Origin: Pogonophryne albipinna
Taxonomy: Eukaryota; Chordata; Actinopteri; Perciformes; Artedidraconidae
Length of the DNA: 64,000 bases
Direction of reading: 5' to 3'
Assembly: GCA_028583405.1 (NCBI GenBank)
Contig: CM053263.1
Span: 3,448,715 to 3,512,714, forward strand
The notes beneath the pieces were generated by a model. It did no database searches. It was not told the DNA's origin and saw only the letters and a list, made by a program, of their open reading frames with translations. Both the position numbers and the translations under genes were made by a program. Below, piece by piece: positions 1-33,868 of this stretch. Position 1 is the first letter of the stretch. Every line of letters starts with the position of its first letter.

Positions 1-861
1 TGCATACAAGCGGCAAACTCTGGGGAAGAGCCGGGACGCCAATACGGAAGTGCCACACACTGCAGTTCATATATTGGCCGATAGGGACTGACTGCAGAAA
101 GGAGCAGTTTCCATAGACCCCCATGTTAAAATGCCCAACTTTACAGCATAAAAAAACATGTTTCTACCTATATACAGTCTATGGTTGCATAGTTAGATCT
201 GTTTCCACCTTTGCTGTTGTTTGCACTGTTAGCACCATTAGCATGTATCCTAATTGTTGTTAGCCTTGTTAGGAGGCAATCCCACGATCAAAGATACTCG
301 CTGAATTTCCTATGTAGCTTCTTTAACAACCCAGTAGGATACTGTGTAACACAATTATTAAGTGTAGTGTTGTAAAATTCATTTACTGCATAGCAGCTAT
401 GATTTTAAGCATTAACCTGATGTTAGCATAGCATATGCAGAGACAATGTTAGCCTTAATTACCTCACTGATTTTGTTTGTGTTATTTGGCTGACTTATCC
501 TTTCTTGTTCTAAAATGTCCCAATCATGTGCGTCTCGGGTAATGTTATTTGAAACATAGCAATATGTTTCTCATTGACCTTCCAGAGTCATGCTCTTCTT
601 GTAAATTCCACATGCACATATTGGCCACAGATGAAAACAACCATAGAATTAAAATGATTAAGACATTCAAAAGTCTGTGTCCTGACATCAATGTGTCTAT
701 AATTAGTTCCCTCTTCGGGTCTCCAAAAATGTCTGAATCAGTGCTTTGCAAACAGAAGATCAATAACTGATGTGTATTGTTCAATTGTTCTGCTTTGTAG
801 TCATAACCAACCGACTATAAATTATTGTATCACATACTAATTGCCTGCATTTTTTTTGTAG

Positions 862-23739
<22,878 letters not shown>

Positions 23740-24791
23740 CCTCTGAAAAATCCTCATCACGCCCTCTCTCCGTCTCTCTCCCTCTGTTATCTTCAAATAC
23801 GGCAACCAGCATGCAACGCTGCCACCGAAATGACAAACGCCCGTTGAGAAGCGCTTGTAACAAACAAAGAAAAACCTGTGAGCCCTACAACCTGCCAGTT
23901 TCTCCTTTTGATACCTTCATTTTTAGGGGTTTCTTAAAGTAATTTTCCCAGGTGCAAGGGGGTGCAAGGGATGAAAGAAATGTTTATTTGGAAGATACCT
24001 ACGCCTATCCTTCATCTCTTCAATGGTCCCCGCCAGCTGAGATTAATTTTGATTAGCGGCTTCTGAACTTTCTTTGGCTTGATGTCACGGATGAAAGAGA
24101 TTCTACTGCCTTAAAGTATCGGAGGGATTTCAATCACGATCCGGGAGACTTACTGTTTATTAAAGATGTTGAGCAGTTTTATTCACCACTGCCAGATACA
24201 GCGCTGCATGCCTTTTGCAAGCGTACAATTTATTTTGAATCGATTTGCAGTGGCTAGTTTTTAGGTATTTATTGTTTTGTGGTTGAGAATTTGGCTGAGA
24301 TTTTCAGTAAGAAATGCCAAATTGTTACATCTCAACCTCATGTCCTTCATTAGCTTCCGATGGGTTGCTGATAATAATGTTGTCTCAGTCAGATTTTTTT
24401 TAGATAGCACTACGCAGAACATGTTCACAGTGTCTCTGACGGTTTCAAAGATGCATCAACTGTACTTTCGCCCCATGGCTCTTTCATGTAGATACTGTAT
24501 TTGCAGTGTGGAAATCATTGTTCATTGTTATTTGAATGCACAGAAACCAACCCTTAAACTGCCACAGAGGGTTTGCCTCTGAGTGTACAGTTTTTAAACA
24601 TTGTAGCTGATCTACTAATCTTCAACCCTGATTAAGAGTTGTAAATTATGTGGAATTTCCGCCTTGGTGTTGGATTGATCCAATGAAAACTTGGTTGCCA
24701 TAGTGCACATTAACCATTCAGGGTGAGCCTGGCTGGTGTCCTATGCATGCTCAGTTGACAAAATCTCTAGTACCATGTGGACTGTGTGACC
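23740..24791 (+). other. Probable 3' UTR and downstream flank of cacna2d1
   Basis: About 1 kb between the stop codon and the first intergenic transposon. ATTAAA at 24159-24164 is the only poly(A)-signal variant I noticed before the palindromic element; no perfect AATAAA was seen. The UTR end is therefore uncertain. Confidence 0.4.
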
Positions 24792-26712
24792 CAACCCAGT
24801 CTCATGGCATTTCGTGTTCACCAACACGATTTTTAATCTATTGATTCGTGTTCACCAACACGATTTTCCCCTTTTTTTCGTGTTGCACAGCACGATTTTA
24901 AAAGCAATGTATTTCTACTGGTAATGACGCTCATGGAAGCACGGCATTCGTTTGTGTCGGCTGCCCTTAAAGGCAATATGAGCGTCCATTCTCATTGGAT
25001 AACAGAGAATTGTACACCCGGAAGTAAGTATTCCCCTTACTGTCGATTGATTTTACAGTGATATCTGCACTACTCATCGACTAAAAAACACCAGATTATC
25101 CTTGTTAATTACACAACATTGATTGGTTTAAATTGTGTGCAATGCTTTTGTATTTTTCCCCTTCGATTCGGAGAAACAAATATTTTTTCAGAGTAAAGGA
25201 TAGCAGAAGACACGACACTACCCAGAATCCCCAGCTATCGTTTGGACTACACCATGTGCTCTGTTTGACAAACCCCGTGATAGTCCTCAAGCTCTGTGAT
25301 TGGAGAGTGTGCTCCGAGGGTTACCGAGCCTCGAACAGCACTTGAAATGGGATGGAACCACGGCAGACTGTCCAAAACTGGATGGGTCCACCGCGTCCCC
25401 CCCCTCCCCCACCCCGTCCCCAGAACTACACATGCTGGCTATTCTGTTTCGCAACATGTTCTCTATCTATGGCACGTCTCTACTGGGAGTTGTAGTTTTA
25501 AAAGACGTTTTCGTATTTCCCATAATAAGAAGTTGCCAGTATTAAACTGTGTACATCCCTGGAGGTTTAGGGGATAGAAAACACTCAAATTTAAAACATA
25601 ATAATTAATAAATGTGTGAAAATTGCTTGTGCCCATAATGGGCAGCATTAATATATATACACACATGCCAGCTAAGGTCAGAAGAGCTTTATTTAACAGC
25701 TGGTCTTATGTTTGTGACCCCTGTTGTTAATTGATAACATTACATTACATTAATTGATAAGCCTGAAACATGCACTTGTCAAGGTTCAGAGGCAAATTTT
25801 GCAAATATGGCAGTAGCCATCGATCAGCTTAAGATAAGATATACTTTATTGATCCCAAGTTGGAACATTTGCGTTACATCAGCATGTGTACAGTTGTAAA
25901 TATGCAGTTGTGTTTATTTGTAAATCATTTAGTATAATCACACAAATTCTGTGTTTTATATTTAACAATTCTGCGTTCTTTATTTATTGACGAAAACGTC
26001 TTTTAAAACTACAACTCCCAGTAGAGACGTGCCATAGATAGAGAACATGTTGCGAAACAGAATAGCCAGCATGTGTAGTTCTGGGGACGGGGTGGGGGAG
26101 GGGGGGGACGCGGTGGACCTATCCAGTTTTGGACAGTCTGCCGTGGTTCCATCCCATTTCAAGTGCTGTTCGAGGCTCGGTAACCCTCGGAGCACACTCT
26201 CCAATCACAGAGCTTGAGGACTATCACGGGGTTTGTCAAACAGAGCACATGGTGTAGTCCAAACGATAGCTGGGGATTCTGGGTAGTGTCGTGTCTTCTG
26301 CTATCCTTTACTCTGAAAAAATATTTGTTTCTCCGAATCGAAGGGGAAAAATACAAAAGCATTGCACACAATTTAAACCAATCAATGTTGTGTAATTAAC
26401 AAGGATAATCTGGTGTTTTTTAGTCGATGAGTAGTGCAGATATCACTGTAAAATCTATCGACAGTAAGGGGAATACTTACTTCCGGGTGTACAATTCTCC
26501 GTTATCCAATGAGAATGGACGCTCACATTGCCTTTAAGGGCAGCCGACACAAACGAATGCCGTGCTTCCATGAGCGTCATTACCAGTAGAAATACATTGC
26601 TTTTAAAATCGTGCTGTGCAACACGAAAAAAAGGGGGAAATCGTGTTGGTGAACACGAATCAATAGATTAAAAATCGTGTTGGTGAACACGAAATGCCAT
26701 GAGACTGGGTTG
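24792..26712. mobile_element. Palindromic non-autonomous DNA transposon with 723-bp inverted arms
   Basis: Positions 24792-25514 and 25990-26712 are inverted copies of equal length with only scattered substitutions. The ends are CAACCCAGTCTC and GAGACTGGGTTG. TGTGACC lies directly outside on both sides (24785-24791, 26713-26719); counted as GTGTGACC it is 8 bp. The 475-bp centre contains a CTTTATTGATCCCAAG repeat segment and no transposase. Short open frames in the arms are mirror copies of each other and not genes. Superfamily is unresolved; a 7-8 bp duplication fits hAT or P-like elements. A diverged relative lies at about 49349-53618. Confidence 0.85.
24813..24900. repeat. Subterminal palindromic motif cluster (left arm)
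   Basis: Three copies of a motif that is itself a palindrome follow each other: TCGTGTTCACCAACACGA twice, then TCGTGTTGCACAGCACGA, separated by AT- or pyrimidine-rich spacers. The mirror cluster lies at about 26604-26691 and a third at about 53514-53600. Repeated subterminal motifs are often transposase binding sites; that role is inferred. Confidence 0.6.
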
Positions 26713-26719
26713 TGTGACC

Positions 26720-27915
26720 AGCTAGGTAGACCTTGGCTACTGAATTGAAAGAGGTTACGTATTTATGTGTTTTATTATTTATTTGATTGAAGCGTCTGGA
26801 TAGCATGTTTCTGTTTCCTTGACTGCCACCACTAAAGAAAGTGGGTGAAGGGGATATGAGAATTTGTATTTTACAAAATAATTTGTATTCACTGCCGTCA
26901 CCTTTTAAATTAAATGACTACTATCTGCACTGTTATTCAAAGTGCAGCTTTTATTTTACAGTCTTTATGGTTTGGTCCAGACTGGTCCAACAACTTCTAT
27001 CTCTGTGAAGAAGTGAGGTTCCATATTGCTTGTTTTTTGTTACTGTGGTATGATACCACCAAGTAGACATCACTGCAGTCAATCCATGCTTTTGATCATC
27101 TCTCCTGCTGTATTTCATTTTCTTCTTTTCTCTTCAATATAAGTTCATCATGTTTCATGTTGTGTGCCTTCTCTCCCATTAGACCTAACTTAGACCTCCC
27201 TAATCTAATTTAAAATCCCGGCTTCCTCAGACAACAATGTCAGACTCTTCTTCCAAAAATTCCATTCCAGTTGGCAAAGTCTGTTTTTGTTTTTGCCTGT
27301 GTCTATTTCAAAACCTCATGTGGCCTGATAAGAAACTAATTTGCAAGCAAACACAGCATGCTGCAGCCATGGAACCACGGAAACAAACTTGATCGACAGA
27401 GATAACACTGGATTCTACCAATCATCTTTGCTAAAAGCTCAATGACCCGAGATGTGGCTGAACACGTGCTAATATTGGAGACAACTTTGAAAGATTGGGA
27501 CAGCTCAGAGCCCAGAAGAGTATTAAAACAGTTGTCAATGTGGCTCCTGTAAAGGTAAGCATTGATCTCAGGATAGCTGAACTAACTTATTAATCACAGT
27601 AAGGATGTGCATTTTGAGGGATTTCAGGTGTAATACTTTTGTTAAACTATTATATCTATGAGTGCTCGAGTATTTGACACACAGCCAGTGAAGTAATCCA
27701 GTGTAGTGCTAGCTAACACTGTCATGCTAACATATGCTAAATGCTATCAATCATACACAAAGGGGTCTGGAATGAGCCACAGCTGTTAACTACCCAGCCA
27801 ACAACCAGCGTGACAGAAATGTAAGACTGAAACACACGTTTTAAAATAGTACTGAAGCCCATCTATGCTATCTAGGAAAATAACTGAATTTAACATAATA
27901 CCTGTTTTAGAAGAG
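26720..27915. other. Intergenic, no feature recognised
   Basis: About 1.2 kb of AT-rich DNA between two transposons. No exon-like frame, RNA gene or repeat termini were recognised. Confidence 0.5.
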
Positions 27916-27923
27916 GTTATGCA

Positions 27924-28144
27924 CAGGGCCGTCCCTGGCCAACATGAGGCCCCACGCAAAGTTCTATGATGAGGCGGGGTGCTATTGGAGCCTCGCAGCG
28001 GCGCCACACTAATTGCGCCGCATAAGCGCATAGCTGCGCCGCATTTTCGGCTCAGTTGAGACACCCTCCGCAAGATGAGGCCCCCTCCGCAAGGTGAGGC
28101 CCAACACAGTCTGCATGATCGGCCTGTAGGGAGGGACGGCCCTG
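27924..28144. mobile_element. 221-bp hAT-type MITE
   Basis: Perfect terminal inverted repeats CAGGGCCGTCCCT and AGGGACGGCCCTG are flanked by an exact 8-bp duplication GTTATGCA (27916-27923, 28145-28152). The inner sequence is GC-rich with two GAGGCCC-containing repeats. Non-coding. Confidence 0.85.
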
Positions 28145-28152
28145 GTTATGCA

Positions 28153-29872
28153 TTTGCTGGCTTCACCCGGCGCTTGATTTGTTATAATGGACTATAACAC
28201 AGCCAGCAATGCATCTAGATAACATTGATAGAGTTAACCAACAACAGCAGGTGTATAATCTCCAAACAAATACATTGCATAGATATTATCTATAAACCAT
28301 CTCATTAACTGAGGATTTGGTGTAGCTTGTCATTTATAGCGTTCTCAATCTTGTAAACCCGGGTCAGCTTAGAATCTCTTTCCAATATTTCGAATTTTGT
28401 CTGCTGTACCAGTTTTTAAATGCCAGCTTAAAGTATATTGTTCCTTTAAGCGTGAAAATATTCAAATGATTTACTGTAGATGTTTATTATTCTGTTCAAA
28501 GTAGATATACAGTCGGAGGGGTATTAAAAAATGCAAGTTAGCCAAACGACTGCTGCAGAGCAAATGCAATCTGTCAAAAATAATAAATAATACCAACTCA
28601 CAGGATCAAAAATGGACACTTAGTCGCCCAGTGTCAGCAGGAATGCAAATATAACAATTTAACTGATTTCAGGATTAAACTGAATCCATCCTGAAGTTGC
28701 AATATGTAGAACATCTCTTGCTGTGTTTTTATGTACAAGTACAAATCGCTCATGGCTAAAAGATGGGATTTTAATTGAGTAATCCCCCGATTTAATCGTT
28801 TTTTAGGTCTCTGTTGTTTCGAGTTCAGAATTGTCAATCATATGTTACAACAGTAAAAATTACGTTATAACTGTTTTAGTGAAATCAAATACATTAAGGA
28901 TACATTCCATTTACTGCCTTATGGCACACCAAGATCATAAAACATCCTTCTGAGTCACGGTTAACCAAATTCAACTTTGTTTTCCGGATTCAGATCCTTT
29001 GCAGAGGAACATATTTTAGGATTTATGAGGGGCTACATACACCACTTAAACAAAACCAGGGAGTGCATCTTTTAGTTGTGTAATCTATAAACACTGGCAC
29101 ATGTTTGCCGGAAATTGCTTAATTGTGTGGGGAATTGAAGACAACCATTTAAATGTTGTGTACGACCTTTATATATACACTCTATGTGTACGACATGACC
29201 ACTAACATCGTCTCTCACCCTGGTTTATTAAATTAATCCCTCTTGCATCATTTTGAATAATGTCAGTTTTTCCTATAAGTATTCATCCAAGTACAATCAA
29301 GGAATCCATTTTATTTGATGGCAAAGCTCGACTACCACCAGACATTTTTATAAACTATAACCTTCCAACAAAAGCAATGTGGTGAAAATAACAATGGTAT
29401 GCTCCTCATTTACTAACACTTAAGAATATCAAGTGCCATATGGGGCTCTCTTATTCTCTTGTGGAGAAACCTATAATCGTAATATAGAATTTATGCAATT
29501 TACCAAGGCATCAAGTAAGTCTCACATGTTTACCCTGTGCTGCATGGTCGTGACTTGATTCACAAAAGAAAAAAAATGTATCTGGTGTGTAATGTTGGGA
29601 TGCATTATATTATGAATGTCAGGCATTTGTTTATGATATGATGAGGTATGACCAGCTATTACTGCCTTGCTCTTGGGGGGACAGCATTTGGCTCCGTCCT
29701 GGTCTGACTCAGCTGGAAAAAAAAGAGAATCTGATTGGCCAGAGTGATGTATGAATGCATTACTCAATATGTCTGATTGGTTCAAGCCATGTATGATAGC
29801 TTTTATTTAAGGACCATACTGTACTGGGGGTTTCGCAAGTTTTTTTATAGACCAAATCATGGATATTTACTA
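28153..29872. other. Intergenic, no feature recognised
   Basis: 1.7 kb of AT-rich sequence without recognisable coding or repeat structure. Confidence 0.5.
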
Positions 29873-30026
29873 CTGCTGAGTAGGGATGTAACGATATACC
29901 GAATATCGCGGTATCGCGGTAAATAAACGTCCCAATACCGTCGTGAGACTGACAAAATCTACCGCGATAAAAAAAAAAAAAAGTTTTTTAATTTTTTTTT
30001 TTTTTTTTAAACACTTTTTTTTGTTT

Positions 30027-30150
30027 TAAACCTTTATTTAACCAGATGGTCCCATTGAGATCATCGATCTCTGTTTCAAGAGAGACCTGTCCAACATGGC
30101 AGCAAGTAGGTTACAACATGAACATAAAACAACAGAACACAAAAGGACAT
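30027..30150. repeat. Interspersed repeat, CTTTATTTAACCAG family
   Basis: CCTTTATTTAACCAGATGG followed by TCCCATTGAGATCA, GAGAGACCTG and ACAACAGAACACAAAAGGACA. The same order, diverged, appears at 42296-42440. The unit is widespread in fish genomes; its parental element was not identified. Confidence 0.55.
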
Positions 30151-30840
30151 CGTATTTATATGGGGGTTATTCCCTATCTTTATTCAAGAGCGTGGTATTT
30201 AAATTTGAGAGCATACTTTATGTATTTATTTCCCTCAAACCCTGTCCTCGCACTCAAACAGTGCCTGCTTGCACTTAGATTTGCTCTGCTTCTGCTCAAA
30301 CTGTACACTTGTACTCAGATATATTGCTGTTTACAGATTTGTTCTGCTCTCAGATTTATTCTGTGCGCGCTCGAAATTTTTGTGCAACAATCCTGTCAAA
30401 ATCCCTCAACCAATAGGAGGCCAGGTGTCCTTGCGGGTGCGTTCGCTTTACTTATTACAGCGTCCCGTAAGGGCGGTTATTCTTTGGTTTATAAACTCCC
30501 GCCCTCCACGGCTTTATAACATAGCATGTACTGTTCAAGAGAGAGCACGCTCGTGAACTGTCAACGGGGGGGGCGGTGTTATGCCGTGTGTGCATGATGC
30601 ACCTCGCGGGAGCGCGCACAGCGTAAAGCAAAACCTCCCAGACATGTATTGATCTGTACGGCAAAGTACGGTTTGGAAACTATATCATTTCCTTTTGGAG
30701 GGCATGCATAACACGACATAACACCAGAGCCTCGCTGCGGGGAAACGTTGGCGCTGTTCCGAGTTTGTTCTAATCTGTCAAAATGACAGACTGCTTTCAG
30801 ATTTTTCCGTCATTGTTAAAAAAAATATTCGGTTAACGCG

Positions 30841-30990
30841 ACCACTGCTGTCCCAGCAACATCAGTACCAAGCGAGAGAGTTGTTTCCAGAGCAGGGGAT
30901 ATTGTAAACGCCCAAACATCCAAGCTTATAAATACCTGGAAATGTGGACATTCTCATATTCCTAAAAACCTGTCTGATGATGCTGAGTGA
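30841..30990 (+). pseudogene. hAT transposase C-terminal dimerisation remnant
   Basis: The frame reads VPATSVPSERVVSRAGDIVN, then AQTSKLINTWKCGHSHIPKN, and a TGA. The P-A-TS-PSER-FS-AGDI-V pattern is the hallmark of the hAT C-terminal dimerisation domain (Dimer_Tnp_hAT). Only about 50 codons remain; the DDE-bearing catalytic part is missing. It lies in the sense orientation of the surrounding hAT element. Confidence 0.8.
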
Positions 30991-31412
30991 GTGACGAGTG
31001 AGTTTGAGTTGAGTTACTTGAAAAACTAAAGTGAAACTTGATTTATTTTATTGCAGGGTCTGATTATTAAATGTCCTTGTTTATTTGTGAGATGCAGTGG
31101 CACAAACAAAATGCCTACTTTGTTTGGTAGTACTATAGGTACAAAAACACTGGTTTTCTTGTTCCAGTCTGTTACTGTCACTTTGTTTTTGACAATACTG
31201 CTATCCTACTAAAATGCTATACAAATCAGATTTATTATTCAATAAAGAAACATTTTCCGAGTAAGAAAAATTTGTATTGAAAAAAAAAAAAAAAAATGTT
31301 TTTATTTTTTTCCTTTATTATTCAATATCGCGATAAATACCGTACCGTGGACTTGTTATCGCGATATTATCGTACCGTGAGTTTTTGGTATCGTTACATC
31401 CCTACTGCTGAG

Positions 31413-33813
31413 TATTTGGCATACCATGTTGTTGTGTTTCAGATTTTCAGTCACACGAGCGGTGGGGCTTCGGTCCACTACTTCGGCCAACAACTGAACT
31501 TTAGTCACGTTGATGTGATTTTCCTGATAGGTCTCTTGTGCTTCCATTCATTTCCATACAGCAAGCAAATCATATTGCACACTCATGTAGATTTTACCGC
31601 AAAATAAAGTCTACTAATTGATGTTTTACAAAAATTGATAGCAAACAATGGCTGTCTGAAAAGGAAGAAAATATGGGGAGAATCGAGATGGCCAGCAGAA
31701 AAGTTTAATGTAAATCAAAGAACGTCTTGCTATGGAATAGGACTATACGCAACGCCAAATCAGGCAACAGGAGAAAAGCTGGAGGGGGGGTCAATGACCT
31801 TTTCCCTACTTTCTACTTCCAGTGGTTTCTGCTAATCTCCAAACTCCACCTTCATGTTGACACTAACTACGAATATGTGATAAATATACATGATTTGCAT
31901 ATCAGAAGTTTAACTTGCTCGAACATTGGCATGGTCCTTAAGTCACCTTGGAAAGAGATGTACATTGTACGGATGTGAAATTGAGTGACAATACACACCA
32001 CCTAAAATTCTCAGATGCTTTAAGAGACGCACAGAAAACATTGGAGAATGAACATGAGCTCCATAGTTATCCAGATGTTCCATTCTACTCTTAAGTGCTA
32101 AAATCAGATGCTGTCACTTCAGGAATAATATACTCTCGATGTGATATTAAGTGTTTTTGACTGTTGGTGCTTTGTATGGATCGTGTGAGTTAGACTTTTT
32201 ATTTCTGGAGTCTTGAAGATTGCATAGTGTGTGTTTTTTGTGTCTTGTTACCTTGCTGCCACTCTTTGGCAGACGATTGGCGTGCCTGTCAGTCAATCTT
32301 TCTCTGCCTTTGGTTTTAAGGCAGGCTCTTGATGGGAGCGTCCACAAGTTGGCTTAGTGGGTCTCCTTCAATTGTGCTTTAACATGTTACACTTTAGTGG
32401 AGCTTCAAAAATCAGTTATGTAAAAATGTGTACAAATACCGATGTTGTTCTCAACAAACAAAAAAATAACAATGTTTTTAATCCTTGGAAGTAAAAAAAA
32501 GAAGTGTTTATTCATGTGCAAACAAGGTATATTCAGAATAAAAGTTTATGATTACTATCTGTTGCATTGCGTGTGGATTTCTGGCTCATGTCCCTTTCTT
32601 TCAAAATATCTTATTTTTTCTCAACGGCGGATCGGATTACTGTTGCTAACTTCTGTCCCATTGCCAACACACATTTCCCTTCCAAATGTGTGAGAAAATG
32701 AGAAAGGAAGCACCCTGAGTCTGCTCTGCCTGTGTCTAGCCAACATCAGAACCCGAGGTCCTGCCAAAATCAACAATGTCCAGGAACTGAAAGGATGGAG
32801 GCGTAGGTCCAGCCACATCTCTCTACAACATTGAATTTGGCTCAAGGACACGTCCATTAACAACGACCCGTAATGTTCTCTGGTCATACATTTGCAGTAA
32901 TTCCTGTTTTCCCTGTTGCAATGTTGATCAAATGGTAAGTGACTTTCTCGTTAGCGCAGTCCGCTTTACACTTGAACCTGAAACCAGCTGTGCTCAAGCC
33001 CAGATTCCTACAGCCACTATTCCTCACTGCCCCCCAAAGACAAAATACAGGCTCATTTTACTCTTTATTATGGACGTTAAAAACATACCCTAGTCATGTA
33101 TACTGTATACTGCTAGCCATGAAGAAAAACTAAAATCCTTAAGGTGCTTGGGGACATTCTTAATGTGACCAATTACAATGCCTTCAGTATTTTTAATAAA
33201 AATTGCCTTTATTGTTGAAAGTACAGATGGCAAATTACTATACAGAGACCAATAATATGAAATGGAATATTCTACAAACCCTGTGACAGAAATTGATAAC
33301 AACACTGTCAATTAAAACTTTGTGAAACTGCCATTTCAATTAAGAATGATGTGATGGACTGTGAAATTCAAGAAACTGAATACAAATCCATAACATTGCA
33401 ATGTAAAAAAATGTACCTCAATTGTTGAAATAATTGTGAAAAGTACCTCTCAGTAATTTTTTACCACAACATCTTTTTTTACTATATATAATCTCATTGT
33501 ATTGTCTCATGTATTCTCTCATGTATTCTCTTTCCTTGGGTGATTTTTTGAATGAAAGATTGACTATCAGGCTAAATAATCGTGTTTTCCGTTGACAGCA
33601 CTCTGTCTTTCTTGGACTATTTCCTCCAACCTCTCCAAAAGTGTTATTCCTTGTCAGTCACGGATGAGTTGGGATGTCAAGAGCACACGCTGGATTTCCT
33701 GCCAGGGGTTCTGGATTTAGCATCTGGCAACAAGATGACCGAGCCAGTTTACACTGGGAGGTGACCCCTGTTGTGTTTTTGATTGTTATCCCTAACCTTA
33801 TCCATATCCCTAA
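31413..33813. other. Intergenic, no feature recognised
   Basis: 2.4 kb between a hAT element and the LTR element. No convincing coding frame, RNA gene or repeat boundary was found. Confidence 0.45.
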
Positions 33814-33868
33814 TGTAACATCTTGGAGAATACAAGATCTTTGATTACAGAGATCACGTGGATGACGT
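33814..33868 (+). repeat. 5' LTR, first part (55 bp)
   Basis: TGTAACATCTTGG to GATGACGT, matching 41010-41064 with one difference. It continues at 36251 after the inserted palindrome. Confidence 0.9.

Larger units (their letters stand above)
29881..31404 (+). mobile_element. hAT element, internally deleted, with transposase C-terminal remnant
   Basis: Terminal inverted repeats TAGGGATGTAACGATA and TATCGTTACATCCCTA are flanked by the exact 8-bp duplication CTGCTGAG (29873-29880, 31405-31412). CG-rich subterminal repeats (TATCGCGGTA, TATCGCGATA) occur at both ends. The interior includes a CTTTATTTAACCAGATGG-type repeat (30027-30150) and, near the 3' end, the last part of a hAT transposase. The 5' two thirds of a transposase gene are absent, so the copy is non-autonomous. 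Confidence 0.85.

Noticed and set aside
549..770. 73-residue open frame upstream of the first exon, considered as a preceding cacna2d1 exon
   Set aside because: Its sequence does not match the alpha2delta segment expected before exon 1, and no suitable donor and acceptor pair was seen.
25133..26399. Pairs of identical 60-81-residue open frames on opposite strands
   Set aside because: They are the mirror images created by the inverted arms of the palindromic element and show no protein-family features.
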